From: Gemmatimonadota bacterium
GTDB lineage: Bacteria; Gemmatimonadota; Gemmatimonadetes; Longimicrobiales; Gaopeijiaceae
Length of the DNA: 64,000 nucleotides
Direction of reading: 5' to 3'
Assembly: GCA_041390125.1 (NCBI GenBank)
Contig: JAWKQN010000008.1
Span: forward strand, 62,001-126,000
Shown: positions 55,300 through 64,000 of the stretch, in pieces
Numbering within the stretch: the first letter of the stretch is position 1
Layout of the letters: each line of letters starts with the position of its first letter
Program-made: the position numbers and the translations under genes
Notes under the pieces: model-generated
What the model saw: only the letters and a program-made list of their open reading frames with translations
Databases searched by the model: none
Told to the model about the DNA's origin: nothing

Positions 55300-55716
55300 C
55301 TACGCGCCGCCGCCGCCGCCCGTCCCCGCCGCCGGCGAAGCCGCCCGGTGGGCCCGGTACCGTTCGATCTCGGGCTGCGCGTACTTCAGCGCCCAGAGCA
55401 GCACCGCCACGTCGTCGGCCAGCCCCAGCGCGCCCAGGAAGCGCTCGGGCAGCAGGTCCACCGGGCTCACCAGGTAGGCGAGCGCACCCACGACCGCGTA
55501 CTTGACCTCCTTCTTCATCTCGAAGGTGTCGTCGAAGGCCATGTCGTAGATGGTCCGCACGTCCCCCCAGGACTCGCCGAGCTGTGCCTTCACGCGCTCG
55601 AGCGCGGGGCCGAACCCGCTCCGGATGGCCGCCAGCGTATCCGCGCTCTCGGCCCGCGCCTTCATCTCGGCGCTGCCGAGCATCTCCTTGATCTGATCCA
55701 TCGATGGGATGGCCAT
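55300..55716 (-). CDS. YkvA/DUF1232 family protein
   Basis: The 138-residue protein has the DUF1232 signature KYAVVGALAYLVSPVDLLPER and LGLADDVAVLLWALKYAQPE. The family has a hydrophobic hairpin thought to sit in membranes; no function is established. An N-terminal helical region precedes it (MDQIKEMLGSAEMKARAE). It is the last gene of the leftward group, 61 bases after a small beta-barrel protein. Confidence 0.9.
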   Translation of the reverse strand: MAIPSMDQIKEMLGSAEMKARAESADTLAAIRSGFGPALERVKAQLGESWGDVRTIYDMAFDDTFEMKKEVKYAVVGALAYLVSPVDLLPERFLGALGLADDVAVLLWALKYAQPEIERYRAHRAASPAAGTGGGGGA

Positions 55717-55777
55717 GGGACTCCTTCGGTGTTGGAGGGTTGCGTGATCTCGACCCCGCGCGGTCGTCCCGCGCAGC

Positions 55778-56242
55778 TCAGAACCGGACGCCGGCGCGCA
55801 GCGCGATCCAGGTCTGGTTGCCCGTGGGGCGCAGGTCGGCGACGAGCTCGAGCGGCCCCAGCCGCGCTCCGGCCTCCGGTACCCAGACGGCGCCCGCGCC
55901 GTCGTCCGTGAACCAGAGCAGGTTCAGGCCCAGGAAGGTGAGGCCCAGGCCGAGGCGCGTGCCGATGCCCGCATGGACGATGTGGTCGTCGGCGTCCTCT
56001 TCCGGACCGGGGACCCGGGGGAAGCCGGACCAGCCGACCTGGGCGTGCGCCTCGATGATGCCCACGAGGGACGCGCCCACCTCCCCACGCACCGTCCAAC
56101 CCGCGTCGCGCGTGTCGCCGAAGTCCCCGAGCGGTCGGACCATCCCCACACCGGCGCTGGAGTACTGTTGGGCGCGGGCGGCGGGGGGAACCGCTCCGGC
56201 GGCGATCACGAGGACGGCGAGCACCGCCGCTCCTCTCTTCAT
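55778..56242 (-). CDS. Small secreted beta-barrel protein
   Basis: The 154-residue protein has a signal peptide (LVIAAGAVPPAARAQQ). The rest is a run of about eight strands with small residues at alternate positions (VRGEVGASLVGIIEAHAQVG, RLGLGLTFLGLNLLWFT) and ends in ALRAGVRF, an outer-membrane type C-terminal Phe. This fits a small porin-like or OmpW-like barrel, but no family is recognised. It starts 22 bases after the DUF5916 stop. Confidence 0.78.
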   Translation of the reverse strand: MKRGAAVLAVLVIAAGAVPPAARAQQYSSAGVGMVRPLGDFGDTRDAGWTVRGEVGASLVGIIEAHAQVGWSGFPRVPGPEEDADDHIVHAGIGTRLGLGLTFLGLNLLWFTDDGAGAVWVPEAGARLGPLELVADLRPTGNQTWIALRAGVRF

Positions 56243-56264
56243 GACTCCCCCGTACGGCCTGGGG

Positions 56265-58526
56265 CTATCCGCCCAGCACGTTGAACTGCCGCGTGAACTT
56301 GAGGATCAGCGACCGCCCCAGGGGACCCTGCAGCCCATCCACGCCCTGGACGTCGTTGTAGACGATGAACAGGCCGGTGCCGGCGGTGTTCAGCCAGCCC
56401 AGGCGTACGTTGGCGGACCAGCGGTCGGCCTGGTCGCTGTACTGGAGCAGGGACTGCAGATACAGGCGGGGCGTGAAGAAGTACCCCACGCTCATGCCCC
56501 CGAGCCGGGTCTGGAAGCGGCCTTCCTCCAGGTCCACGTCGTTGTAGGCGAAGCGCACGGATGTCGTCAGCGCGTTGCCCTGGCGCAGCGTCACCGAGCC
56601 GCTCCCACCCCGACGCGTCCCGGAGAGGAACGCCCCCCAGTCGATCCCACCTTCGAAGGACAGACGCGCCGACTGGTTCGTGTTGAAGCGCCAGGCCGCC
56701 TCCCAGCCCTCGTACGTCCCGGTGGGGACCACGATGCCTTCGGCGATCTCGAAGGGCTCGTAGAGGCCTTCGCGCACCCAGTTCATGGCCGGGCTGAACA
56801 TCATGCCGTCGGCCCACTCGAAGTGCGAGTCCACATGCACGCGTGACGTCTCCTCGAACCCGTCCGCGACACCGCTCTTGGTGCTGCGGTACGTGAAGTA
56901 GGAGATGTGGGGGCGCATCTCGCGCAGGATGCGCGAGGGACGGATGTAGTGCATGACCATCGCCTGGTAGTAGCGATGGCCCACGCGCGGGGCGAAGCCG
57001 ACCTCGGGATTGAAGTTCTCCCCGAACTCCTGCACCTGGGCGTTGCTGGTCCAGCTCCGACTGCTCCAGGCGGCATTGACGTTCCAGGCCCCTTCGGCCT
57101 CGGAGACGCCGGGCGTCTCCGTGCGTGCCACCCAGGAGCTCAACGTGAAGGGCTGACCGATCCCCACCTGGCCGTCCAACGCGTAGGTGCGATTGAAGTC
57201 CCCGCCGAGCTCGCCGCTGCGATCCACGAACAGGCCGCCGACGCGGGACCGGCTGGGCAGCTCCTTGGCCAGGCGCACCGCGGAGTACGCGTTCTCCCCC
57301 TGCACCGAGGACAGGCCGTCGGTGCGGATGTGCAGCATGCCCACGTTCAGGCCCGCCGCCTTCCCGGAGAGGCGTGCGCCCCCCAGGATCGGCACGGGCT
57401 GCCCCGACGCGATGCCGATGTTGCGGCTGAAGAAGAGGTCGGCGCCGCCCCCGCCCACCGTGAAGAACCCGGCGTTCTCGAGGAAGAACGGCCGCTTCTC
57501 CGGGAACAGCAGCGAGAAGCGGGTGAGGTTGACCTGCTGGTCGTCCACCTCGACCTGCGCAAAGTCCGTGTTGACGGTCAGATCGAGCGTCAGGCCCTGC
57601 GTGACCTGCACCTTGGCCTCGCCGCCCACCTCTGCGTCGGAGGCGAAGGAGGTCTCCCCCGCCTCGTAGTCGCGGGCGGTCGAGCCGAGCACGTAGGGCG
57701 TCACGCTGGCCAGGCGGCGGAACGGCGGGCGCAGCCCGGCGAGCTCTCCGGCGAAGTTCAGGCGGTAGAGGTTGAACTCGCGGGGCACGCGCGTCCAGAA
57801 CGCCTCCTCGTTCCGGCGCCGGATGCGGCGCATGACGTTGAAGCCCCAGCTGCGTCCGTCCGATCCGTACCGCAGCGTGGTGAACGGGATGCGGAACTCG
57901 GCGTACCAGCCGCGGGCGTCGCTGCTGGTGGCCACGTTCCAGCTGCCGTCCCAGTTCTTGTTGAAGCCGCCGCCGGCCCCGGCCTGGAAGCGCCGCTGGT
58001 TCCCGCCCCCGCCCCCACCCAGGAAGTTGCCGCCCCCCTGCCCCTCGTTGGCCACCTGACCGTCGTACTCGATGCCGGCCGGCGTCGTGCCGAACACGAA
58101 TCCGTTGACCTGGTCCCGGAACGTGTCGAAGACCAGCACGACGGCGTCGCTCTCTTCCAGCTCGAAGTCGCGGATGCGGTCGCCCTGCACGATGCCGGAC
58201 ACATCGGTGTCGAAGGCCCAGACGCCCACGAAGATCGCCTGGTCGTCGTAGACCACCCGGACCTCGGTGTCCTCGCTGGCGGCGTCCCCGTCGAACGGCA
58301 TGCGCTGGACGAACCCGCCCAGGGCCGGCACACCCTCCCAGACCGCGTCGTCCAGGCGTCCGTCCAGCGTGGGCGGGGTCGTGACCGGTCGCGCCTCGGC
58401 CAGGAAGCGCCGGGGGCCCGCGGCCGCCGGGTCCATTCCGGCTCCCTGGTTGTTCTGGGCCGCGAGCGGCGCCGCGAGCAGGAGCAGGGCGAGGGCGGAC
58501 GGGAGCGCGTGGGATCGACGGGTCAT
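56265..58526 (-). CDS. DUF5916 protein with N-terminal CBM9-like domain
   Basis: The 753-residue protein has a signal peptide (LPSALALLLLAAPLAAQNN). A CBM9-like domain spans residues about 45 to 235 (PPTLDGRLDDAVWEGVPALG, VRVVYDDQAIFVGVWAFD). The rest is DUF5916, a likely outer-membrane beta-barrel, with the conserved LLFPEKRPFFLENAGFF and ending in FTRQFNVLGG. Family members are very common in Gemmatimonadota and Bacteroidota and have no known function. A run of Gly residues lies within the CBM domain, near residue 160. It starts 182 bases after the amidohydrolase stop. Confidence 0.93.
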   Translation of the reverse strand: MTRRSHALPSALALLLLAAPLAAQNNQGAGMDPAAAGPRRFLAEARPVTTPPTLDGRLDDAVWEGVPALGGFVQRMPFDGDAASEDTEVRVVYDDQAIFVGVWAFDTDVSGIVQGDRIRDFELEESDAVVLVFDTFRDQVNGFVFGTTPAGIEYDGQVANEGQGGGNFLGGGGGGNQRRFQAGAGGGFNKNWDGSWNVATSSDARGWYAEFRIPFTTLRYGSDGRSWGFNVMRRIRRRNEEAFWTRVPREFNLYRLNFAGELAGLRPPFRRLASVTPYVLGSTARDYEAGETSFASDAEVGGEAKVQVTQGLTLDLTVNTDFAQVEVDDQQVNLTRFSLLFPEKRPFFLENAGFFTVGGGGADLFFSRNIGIASGQPVPILGGARLSGKAAGLNVGMLHIRTDGLSSVQGENAYSAVRLAKELPSRSRVGGLFVDRSGELGGDFNRTYALDGQVGIGQPFTLSSWVARTETPGVSEAEGAWNVNAAWSSRSWTSNAQVQEFGENFNPEVGFAPRVGHRYYQAMVMHYIRPSRILREMRPHISYFTYRSTKSGVADGFEETSRVHVDSHFEWADGMMFSPAMNWVREGLYEPFEIAEGIVVPTGTYEGWEAAWRFNTNQSARLSFEGGIDWGAFLSGTRRGGSGSVTLRQGNALTTSVRFAYNDVDLEEGRFQTRLGGMSVGYFFTPRLYLQSLLQYSDQADRWSANVRLGWLNTAGTGLFIVYNDVQGVDGLQGPLGRSLILKFTRQFNVLGG

Positions 58527-58708
58527 GGCACCGGCGGGAAGGAAGGATCGGGCGTCGGGACAAGATGGCAGGCATCGGCGCGCCTCCGCCACCGCACGAG
58601 GCCCGCGGGGTGACCGCGCCCAGGCGTACCGGTGGTCACCGGCCCCCGTTGACGCGGCTGGAGGCCCGGTCCGGGGCTCCACGATCCGCTCGATCGGGCC
58701 CTGCCGTC

Positions 58709-60487
58709 TCAGCCGCCGAGCGCCGGATCCCGGAACACGAGCTCCCCCTCCAGCAGGGTCAACAGCACCCGCGCCCGGTGGATGTCGACCGGATCGGTCC
58801 CGAAGAGGTCGCGGTCGAGCACGATCAGATCGGCCAGCTTCCCGGGCTCGATCGAGCCGCTCTCCGCGGCCTCGAAGTTCACCCACGCCCCTCCGCGCGT
58901 GTATGCGTCCAGCACGGTCGGGAGGTCCACCCGTTCGTCCGGATTCCAGACCGGCTCGTCGGGCCCGGGCTCCAGGCTGCGGTGGGTCACCGCCACCTGG
59001 ATGGCGTCGAGCGGGTTCAGCGAGGACACCGACCAGTCGCTGCCTGCCGCCAGGCGCGCTCCGCTGTCGGCCAGGCTGCGGAGGGGATACTGCCATGCCG
59101 ATCGCTCGGGCCCCAGCCGCGGCTCGGTGAGCTCGGTCATGTAGGCGTCGGCGAACGACCAGAGCGGCTGGACGTTGGCCACGGCATCCAGCGCCGCGAA
59201 GCGGTCCCGGTCGTCCGGATGGACGAGCTGGATGTGGGCCAGATGGTGACGCGCGTCGCGCACGCCGTTCGAGGCACGCGCGGCCTCCAGCGCGTCCAAC
59301 GCCATCCGGATCCCGCGATCCCCGATCGCGTGCATGTGGACCTGGAAGCCCTCGGCGTCCAGCCGCGCCACCAGCGCGGTGAGCGCATCCGGCGTGTAGT
59401 TGGGCAGGCCCCGGCCATCGGGCCCGGACACGTCCGCGGCCTCCCCCGGCAACGGCAGGTAGGGCTCCAGCAGGGCGGCGGTGCCCCCTTCGATGACGCC
59501 GTCCACGAAGATCTTCGCCGAGTTGGCCGACAGGCGCGGCGCCTGGTAGCGCTCGCGCCGCGCCTTCATGGCGTCCACCTGCTCCGGACCCTGCGTGCGA
59601 TCCACCCGCTGGGCCGCGCGCACCCGTGCCGTGAGCCAGCCTTCGGTGGCGGCGGCGTGATAGGTCTCGAGGAACGCCTCGCTGGCGCTCGCCTCCTGGA
59701 AGGACACGATCCCGAAGCGACCCATCCGCTCCAGCGCGCGCCGCAGCCCTTCGGCACGAGCGGCCGGGGGCGTGGGCGGGAGGTGCGCGGACACCAGATC
59801 GGTGGCTGTCTCGCGCAAGGTGCCCTGGGGCGCGCCGCTCGCGTCGCGCACGATGACCCCGGCGTCGGGGTCCGGCGTGCTGCGGTCGATTCCCGCCGCG
59901 GCGAGCGCCGCCGTGTTCACCCACGCCGAATGCCCGTCGGCGGACGACAGGTAGGTGGGCACGGGACCCGTCAGCGAGTCCAGCAGCTGGCGTCCGGGCG
60001 CACCGCCCGGGAAGAGCCCGAGGTCGAACCCACCGCCCACGATCCACGGCGCGGTGCCGCGCGCCTCGGCGCAGGCGGCCACGCGCGCGCGGATCTCCTC
60101 CAGCGAGCGCAGGTCGTTCAGATCGCACTGGCCCAGCTCGATGCCGGCGCTGATCGCATGCACGTGGGCGTCCCGGAAGGCCGGCAGGAGCATGCGCCCT
60201 TCGAGCTCGACGACGTCGGTCTCCTCGCCGACGAAGCGCTGGGCGCCTTCCGCGCTTCCCACGTAGACGATCCGTTCCCCGCGCACCGCCACGGCCTCGG
60301 CGCGCGACTGCTCCGCGTCCGCCGTGTAGACCGTGCCACCGGTGAAGACGCGGTCGGCAGGCGGGGGGCCGCACGCGGCGAGCGCGACGGCCGAACCCAG
60401 GAACGCACGCCGCGCGACCCTGGCCGCACGGGTCCATGGGGACGCGCCGGGCGTCACGGAGATGCTGCGGTTGGCGTTCACGGGCAC
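58709..60487 (-). CDS. YtcJ-type amidohydrolase lipoprotein
   Basis: The 592-residue protein has a lipobox (VALAACGP) near residue 38. The metal site starts PAFRDAHVHAISAG; later ligands are in HMHAIGDRGIRMALDAL and VSSLNPLDAIQVAVTH-like stretches. Other family stretches are VFTGGTVYTADAEQSRAEAV, ASGAPQGTLRE and KIFVDGVIEGGTAAL. YtcJ-type enzymes hydrolyse N-substituted amides; substrates are mostly unknown. The start is a GTG at 60487 that overlaps the kinase stop by ten bases. Being in the same transcript as a sensor kinase may mean regulated exported hydrolysis, but this is only inferred. Confidence 0.9.
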   Translation of the reverse strand: MPVNANRSISVTPGASPWTRAARVARRAFLGSAVALAACGPPPADRVFTGGTVYTADAEQSRAEAVAVRGERIVYVGSAEGAQRFVGEETDVVELEGRMLLPAFRDAHVHAISAGIELGQCDLNDLRSLEEIRARVAACAEARGTAPWIVGGGFDLGLFPGGAPGRQLLDSLTGPVPTYLSSADGHSAWVNTAALAAAGIDRSTPDPDAGVIVRDASGAPQGTLRETATDLVSAHLPPTPPAARAEGLRRALERMGRFGIVSFQEASASEAFLETYHAAATEGWLTARVRAAQRVDRTQGPEQVDAMKARRERYQAPRLSANSAKIFVDGVIEGGTAALLEPYLPLPGEAADVSGPDGRGLPNYTPDALTALVARLDAEGFQVHMHAIGDRGIRMALDALEAARASNGVRDARHHLAHIQLVHPDDRDRFAALDAVANVQPLWSFADAYMTELTEPRLGPERSAWQYPLRSLADSGARLAAGSDWSVSSLNPLDAIQVAVTHRSLEPGPDEPVWNPDERVDLPTVLDAYTRGGAWVNFEAAESGSIEPGKLADLIVLDRDLFGTDPVDIHRARVLLTLLEGELVFRDPALGG

Positions 60488-63126
60488 ACTCCCTCAGGCA
60501 TGCGTTGCTCGAAGTCCTCCCAGATGAGGGCTTCGCCGGGAAAGACCTGACCGGCGTCGGCGAGCGCGGTCCACAGCGCACGAGCGCGGTCCTCGGCGAC
60601 GCGCGCGGCCGCACACGCAGCGGCTGGTTCCACCCCGGCCCGGGCGCGCTGGCGCTGCAGGCGCGCGTAGGCGAAATGGGAGACCGCCAGCACCTTGCGC
60701 GCGGGGACGTGCGCAGTGTCGAGCGCCAGCAAGGCTTCCGCGCCCGCGAACGCGGAGCGATGCGCTGCCTCCGCCTCCTCGAAGCGGCCCAGGGCCCCGA
60801 GCGATTCGCCGATCTCGCGATGGATCTGGGAGACGATGAAGCCGAGCGACGGCCAGGCCTCCGCCTGCGGCTCCAGCAGCGCCAGGGCGCGGCGGTGATC
60901 CGACAACGCCTCTTCCCACCGGTCGGCCTTGATGCGGGCCTGTCCGCGGCCCTCGTAGGCGGTTCCCACCGCAACCGTCGCGCTGGCGTTGCTCGGGTCC
61001 TCGCGGCGATTCGCCTCGGCCAGATCCACGGCCCGGCTGAGCGCGATGTCCGCTTCCTCCAGGCGGTCGAGCTCGAGAAGGCGCCACCCGAGCTGCTCGT
61101 ACTGGTAGGCGCGCAAGCTGCGCGTGACGGGACCCGCAGTCGGCAGATCCACCAGCGAATCCGCCAGACGCACCGCCGCACGCTGGACGGCGAGCGCTTC
61201 CTCCAGCCGTCCGACCTTGCCGAGCGCGTAACCCACGTTGCGGCGTGAGTTGACCAGATTCGCCAGGCGCTGATCCGCTTGCGCACCCGGTTCCAGCCCT
61301 TCGGCGTTCCGCTCGTCGATGGCCAGGCCCCGCTGCATCCAACCCACCATGTCGTCCAGGCGTCCTTCGCTGTCGGCGATGGCGGCCAGGCGATAGGCGG
61401 CGTTCGAGAGCTGCCCGGCGACGACGGCGTCGTCGGGAGCCTCGGCATGGAGGGAATCGAGCGTGGCCGCAGCCTGACCGTAGTAGAGCGCGGCGGAATC
61501 GTTGCGCGCCCCGAAGAGGTAGGAGTCACCCAGCGCCATGCGCGCCTGCGCGTGGCCGAAGCGCGCGTCCGGGTCCCGGGGCTGCGCCCGCACCACCCGC
61601 TCCCACAGCCCCTCCGCGGTTCGGAAGCTCTCCCGCGCGCCGCGCGCGTTGCCGAGGTTGGGGTTGGAGGGATGCCCCTCCACGAGGCCCACGTTGAAGT
61701 AGGCACCCGCCAGGGTACCCAGCAGCGCCGCATCCGGCTCGCTCCCCAACCCCCGCGCCAGCTGATCGAGGGAGCGCAACGCGGTCGTGACGGCAGCCGC
61801 GCGCGCCGCGGTCGCGCCGCTCGGCGCCTCCTGCGCATAGGGGCTGAGCCCGCTCAGCACGTCACCGACCAGGCGCTCGAGCTCGGCCCGGTTGCTTTCC
61901 GCCTGCGCGCGCTGCTCGGCCGCGAGCCGGGCCTGCCACAAGGCGCCGCCGGTGGTCATCAGGAGCACGCCTGCCGTCACCACGGCCTTCCATCGCCTTC
62001 GCAGCACGCGGCTGGCCCGGTACGTCAGGCTGGGCGCGCGCGCCAGGATGGCCCTGCCCTCCAGATACCGTCCGATGTCCTCCGCGAACGCCGCCGCGGA
62101 TGCGTACCGCTCTCCCGGCTCCTTCCCCAGGGCCGTGAGCACGATCGTGTCGAGGTCTCCGCGCAGCGTCCGCTGCAGCCGGTCGCGGGTGCTGGAGCGC
62201 AGCTCCGCGGCCCGTTCGGCGCTCTCTTCCGGGGCGCGCCCTTCGGAGGCGACCGACAGCGGACGCGTCACCACGTCGCTGGGGCGACGGGGCGACTGCT
62301 CGCACACGATGCGCTCGGCCACGCCGGGCTCCGTGTCCGCCAACGCATACGGCGGGTGCCCGGTCAGCAGCCGATACAGCACGACTCCCAGCGAGTACAC
62401 GTCGGAGCTCGCATCCACCGGTAGCCCCCGGATCTGCTCCGGGCTGGCGTACTCCGGGGTCATCACCCGCAGGGCCGTGCGGGTGAGCGCGATGGTCGCG
62501 TCCGCGGCGGGGGAGGCGTGCAACAGCTTCGCGATGCCGAAGTCCACGAGCTTCGGCACGCCGGCCGTGGTGACGAGGATGTTGGACGGCTTGAGGTCGC
62601 GGTGTACCACCCCACGCGCGTGGGCGGCCGCCACGCCCTCCAGCACCGTGCGGAACAGCTCGAGTCGGCCGCGCACGTCGAGGCGCTGGGCGTCGGCCCA
62701 CACGTCCAGGCGATCGCCGTCGACGTACTCCATCACCAGGTAGGAGAGGCCGTCGTGCGTCTCCCCGGCGTCGTACAGCCGCGCGATGTTGGGGTGGTCC
62801 AGCTCGGCGAGGATCCGACCCTCGGTGCGGAAGCGCGCAGCGAGGCCGTCGCGGTAGGCCGTGTTCAACACCTTGATGGCCACGCGGGCGTCGTAGCGGC
62901 CGTCGGCGCGCTCCCCGAGCAGCACGATCCCCATGCCGCCCCGGGCCACCTCGCCCACCACCCGCCACGGGCCGAACCGACGGCCCGCCCAGGCGGGGTG
63001 CGCGCCACCCTCGAGGAAGTCCTCGGCCTCCGCGTCTGCGGCGAGCAGGCCGCGCACCTCGGCCGCCAGGGCTGCGTCGTCGGCCGCCAGCTCGGCCAGG
63101 AAGGCGGTGCGCTGCGCCGGCGCCAA
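60478..63126 (-). CDS. Transmembrane serine/threonine kinase with TPR tail
   Basis: The layout matches the kinase at 33811: leader, kinase domain, membrane helix, TPR tail. Key residues in the 882-residue version are GGMGIVLLGER, Lys85 in VAIKVLN, HRDLKPSN with Asp177, and DFG at 195. The membrane helix is near VVTAGVLLMTTGGALWQA. TPR-like repeats fill the C-terminal half. The TTG at 63126 is the first conventional start, but family-like sequence continues upstream (DRWNRARELFDRALALAP) to a CTG at 63183, aligning with the start of the other kinase. The true start may be that CTG. Confidence 0.92.
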   Translation of the reverse strand: MAPAQRTAFLAELAADDAALAAEVRGLLAADAEAEDFLEGGAHPAWAGRRFGPWRVVGEVARGGMGIVLLGERADGRYDARVAIKVLNTAYRDGLAARFRTEGRILAELDHPNIARLYDAGETHDGLSYLVMEYVDGDRLDVWADAQRLDVRGRLELFRTVLEGVAAAHARGVVHRDLKPSNILVTTAGVPKLVDFGIAKLLHASPAADATIALTRTALRVMTPEYASPEQIRGLPVDASSDVYSLGVVLYRLLTGHPPYALADTEPGVAERIVCEQSPRRPSDVVTRPLSVASEGRAPEESAERAAELRSSTRDRLQRTLRGDLDTIVLTALGKEPGERYASAAAFAEDIGRYLEGRAILARAPSLTYRASRVLRRRWKAVVTAGVLLMTTGGALWQARLAAEQRAQAESNRAELERLVGDVLSGLSPYAQEAPSGATAARAAAVTTALRSLDQLARGLGSEPDAALLGTLAGAYFNVGLVEGHPSNPNLGNARGARESFRTAEGLWERVVRAQPRDPDARFGHAQARMALGDSYLFGARNDSAALYYGQAAATLDSLHAEAPDDAVVAGQLSNAAYRLAAIADSEGRLDDMVGWMQRGLAIDERNAEGLEPGAQADQRLANLVNSRRNVGYALGKVGRLEEALAVQRAAVRLADSLVDLPTAGPVTRSLRAYQYEQLGWRLLELDRLEEADIALSRAVDLAEANRREDPSNASATVAVGTAYEGRGQARIKADRWEEALSDHRRALALLEPQAEAWPSLGFIVSQIHREIGESLGALGRFEEAEAAHRSAFAGAEALLALDTAHVPARKVLAVSHFAYARLQRQRARAGVEPAAACAAARVAEDRARALWTALADAGQVFPGEALIWEDFEQRMPEGVCP

Positions 63127-63289
63127 CGCGAGGGCGCGGTCGAAGAGCTCTCGGGCCCGGTTCCAGCGGTCGGAAGTGGTCAGCGATCGAGTCGGTTCGG
63201 GAATCGAGGGGGACGGCCGCCGGATCGCGCCGGTCCGTTCCCACGGTGGGCCGGGTGCGGCGGCCTCGCCAGCGCTCCGCTGTCCATCC

Positions 63290-64000
63290 TCAGCGGATCA
63301 GGTACAGCGTTTCCTGGCGCGGACGGAAGAAGCGCCATCCCTCCGCCGTGAGCTCCGCGGGATCCTCCTGCATGATGTAGACCTCCTGCCCGTCCCACTC
63401 GGGCACGGCCGTGCGCGTGTTGAGCTCGATGGAGATATAGGCGCCTTCCACCAGCACCTGGCCGGCTGCCTCGGCGTCGCCGCGCCCCACGCTGCGGAAG
63501 TCGATGGAGGGTCCCAGCCCATGACCCTGGTTCCCCAGCGGGTGGGAGTAGATCTGCGCGGTGATGCCGGCCGACTCCATCTCCGCCATGGCGGCCTGGT
63601 ACGCCTCTCCGGCCGTGCGGCCCGGACGGGAGGCGCGCAGCATGAGCGCGTCCTGGAGCGCCATGGTGTTCTGCACCGCGCCCTGCAGGCCCGCGGGCGC
63701 CTCCTGCTCTCCCGGGAGGAGCACGTACGCCATCTTCTGCCAGTCGGAGTCCAGACCCATGTAGGAGATGCCGAAGTCGATGTGCACCAGGTCACCGCGC
63801 TGGATCACGGTCTCCTCGGGCGCCACCGCCAGGAATCCGCGCGACCCCACACCCTCCATGCCGCGCCGCTGCACGCGCAGGTCGGGCTGGAACCAGGTGT
63901 CGACTCCCGCCTCCCACAGCGCATCGTAGAGGAAACGGCGGACGTCTCCCACGGTCGTGGTCCCGGGCGTGATCACCTCGTTGGAGAGCGCACGGCGCGT
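63290..64000 (-). CDS. M24 (Xaa-Pro aminopeptidase-like) peptidase, 5' end cut
   Basis: This is the C-terminal 235 or so residues of an M24 metallopeptidase; the N-terminal part lies outside the window. The two-metal site is visible: DLVHIDFGISYMGLDSDWQK (Asp pair), HPLGNQGHGLGPSI (His), SIELNTRTAV (Glu) and GQEVYIMQEDP (Glu). Most members cleave X-Pro or Met from peptide N-termini. The continuing frame at the edge (RRALSNEVITPGTTTVGDV) shows the gene is truncated by the window and not broken. Confidence 0.9.
   Translation of the reverse strand, partial: TRRALSNEVITPGTTTVGDVRRFLYDALWEAGVDTWFQPDLRVQRRGMEGVGSRGFLAVAPEETVIQRGDLVHIDFGISYMGLDSDWQKMAYVLLPGEQEAPAGLQGAVQNTMALQDALMLRASRPGRTAGEAYQAAMAEMESAGITAQIYSHPLGNQGHGLGPSIDFRSVGRGDAEAAGQVLVEGAYISIELNTRTAVPEWDGQEVYIMQEDPAELTAEGWRFFRPRQETLYLIR

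Noticed and set aside
58527..61838. Upstream extension of the DUF5916 frame to a protein of more than 1800 residues
   Set aside because: The extra part overlaps the amidohydrolase and kinase genes in another frame and is compositionally random; the signal peptide begins at 58526.

Overview
The window is a GC-rich bacterial chromosome segment of ordinary housekeeping and accessory genes, with no rRNA, tRNA, CRISPR array, insertion sequence or phage gene that I could find. Three traits together suggest a Gemmatimonadota-like or similar environmental bacterium: menaquinone respiration genes, two long serine/threonine kinases with TPR tails plus a DUF5916 outer-membrane protein, and many small secreted proteins and lipoproteins. 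The phylum is an inference from gene content. No marker gene here fixes it.

Layout, left to right. At 1-12 kb, a leftward menaquinone cluster (menF, menD, menB, menA) is separated from a partial menE at the left edge by about 5.7 kb. This gap holds a DinB lipoprotein, a small secreted protein, a MoaD-like protein paired with a BNR-repeat protein, a 50-bp tandem repeat array, a frameshifted DUF222/HNH endonuclease pseudogene and a 15-bp tandem repeat. Five different tandem repeat families lie in the first 10.2 kb. At 11.7-13.4 kb are two lipoproteins and a UPF0316 membrane protein. At 13.5-24 kb a leftward four-gene cluster encodes a TPR protein, a giant protein of twelve BACON-like repeats, a second BACON/FN3 lipoprotein and an RCC1-repeat protein.

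At 24-33.7 kb are a peptidyl-prolyl isomerase, YajQ, a secreted protein coupled to a sugar dehydrogenase-like lipoprotein, a PadR regulator with twin palindromes upstream, the MsrPQ periplasmic methionine sulfoxide repair pair, a divergent cytochrome c plus Tat-exported flavoenzyme, and a second DinB protein. At 33.8-45.6 kb are kinase 1, a lipoprotein, RsmC- and RsuA-type rRNA modification enzymes, an M1 metallopeptidase, a GT-C type membrane protein, a PepSY membrane protein under a Fur-like palindrome, and a luciferase-like flavin monooxygenase.

At 45.7-55.2 kb are an amidohydrolase, an M28/PSMA-like peptidase, a second GT-C type protein, a gamma-glutamyltransferase, and a TcuA-TcuB pair that would oxidise tricarballylate-like acids and pass electrons to the quinone pool. 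At 55.3-64 kb a leftward group holds a YkvA-like protein, a small beta-barrel, DUF5916, a YtcJ-type amidohydrolase, kinase 2 and a partial M24 peptidase.

Menaquinone made by the men genes would be the membrane electron carrier for the TcuB and MsrQ branches. Peptidases, amidohydrolases and GGT suggest a peptide-scavenging lifestyle. Several start codons are GTG, TTG or possibly CTG and are marked as uncertain.
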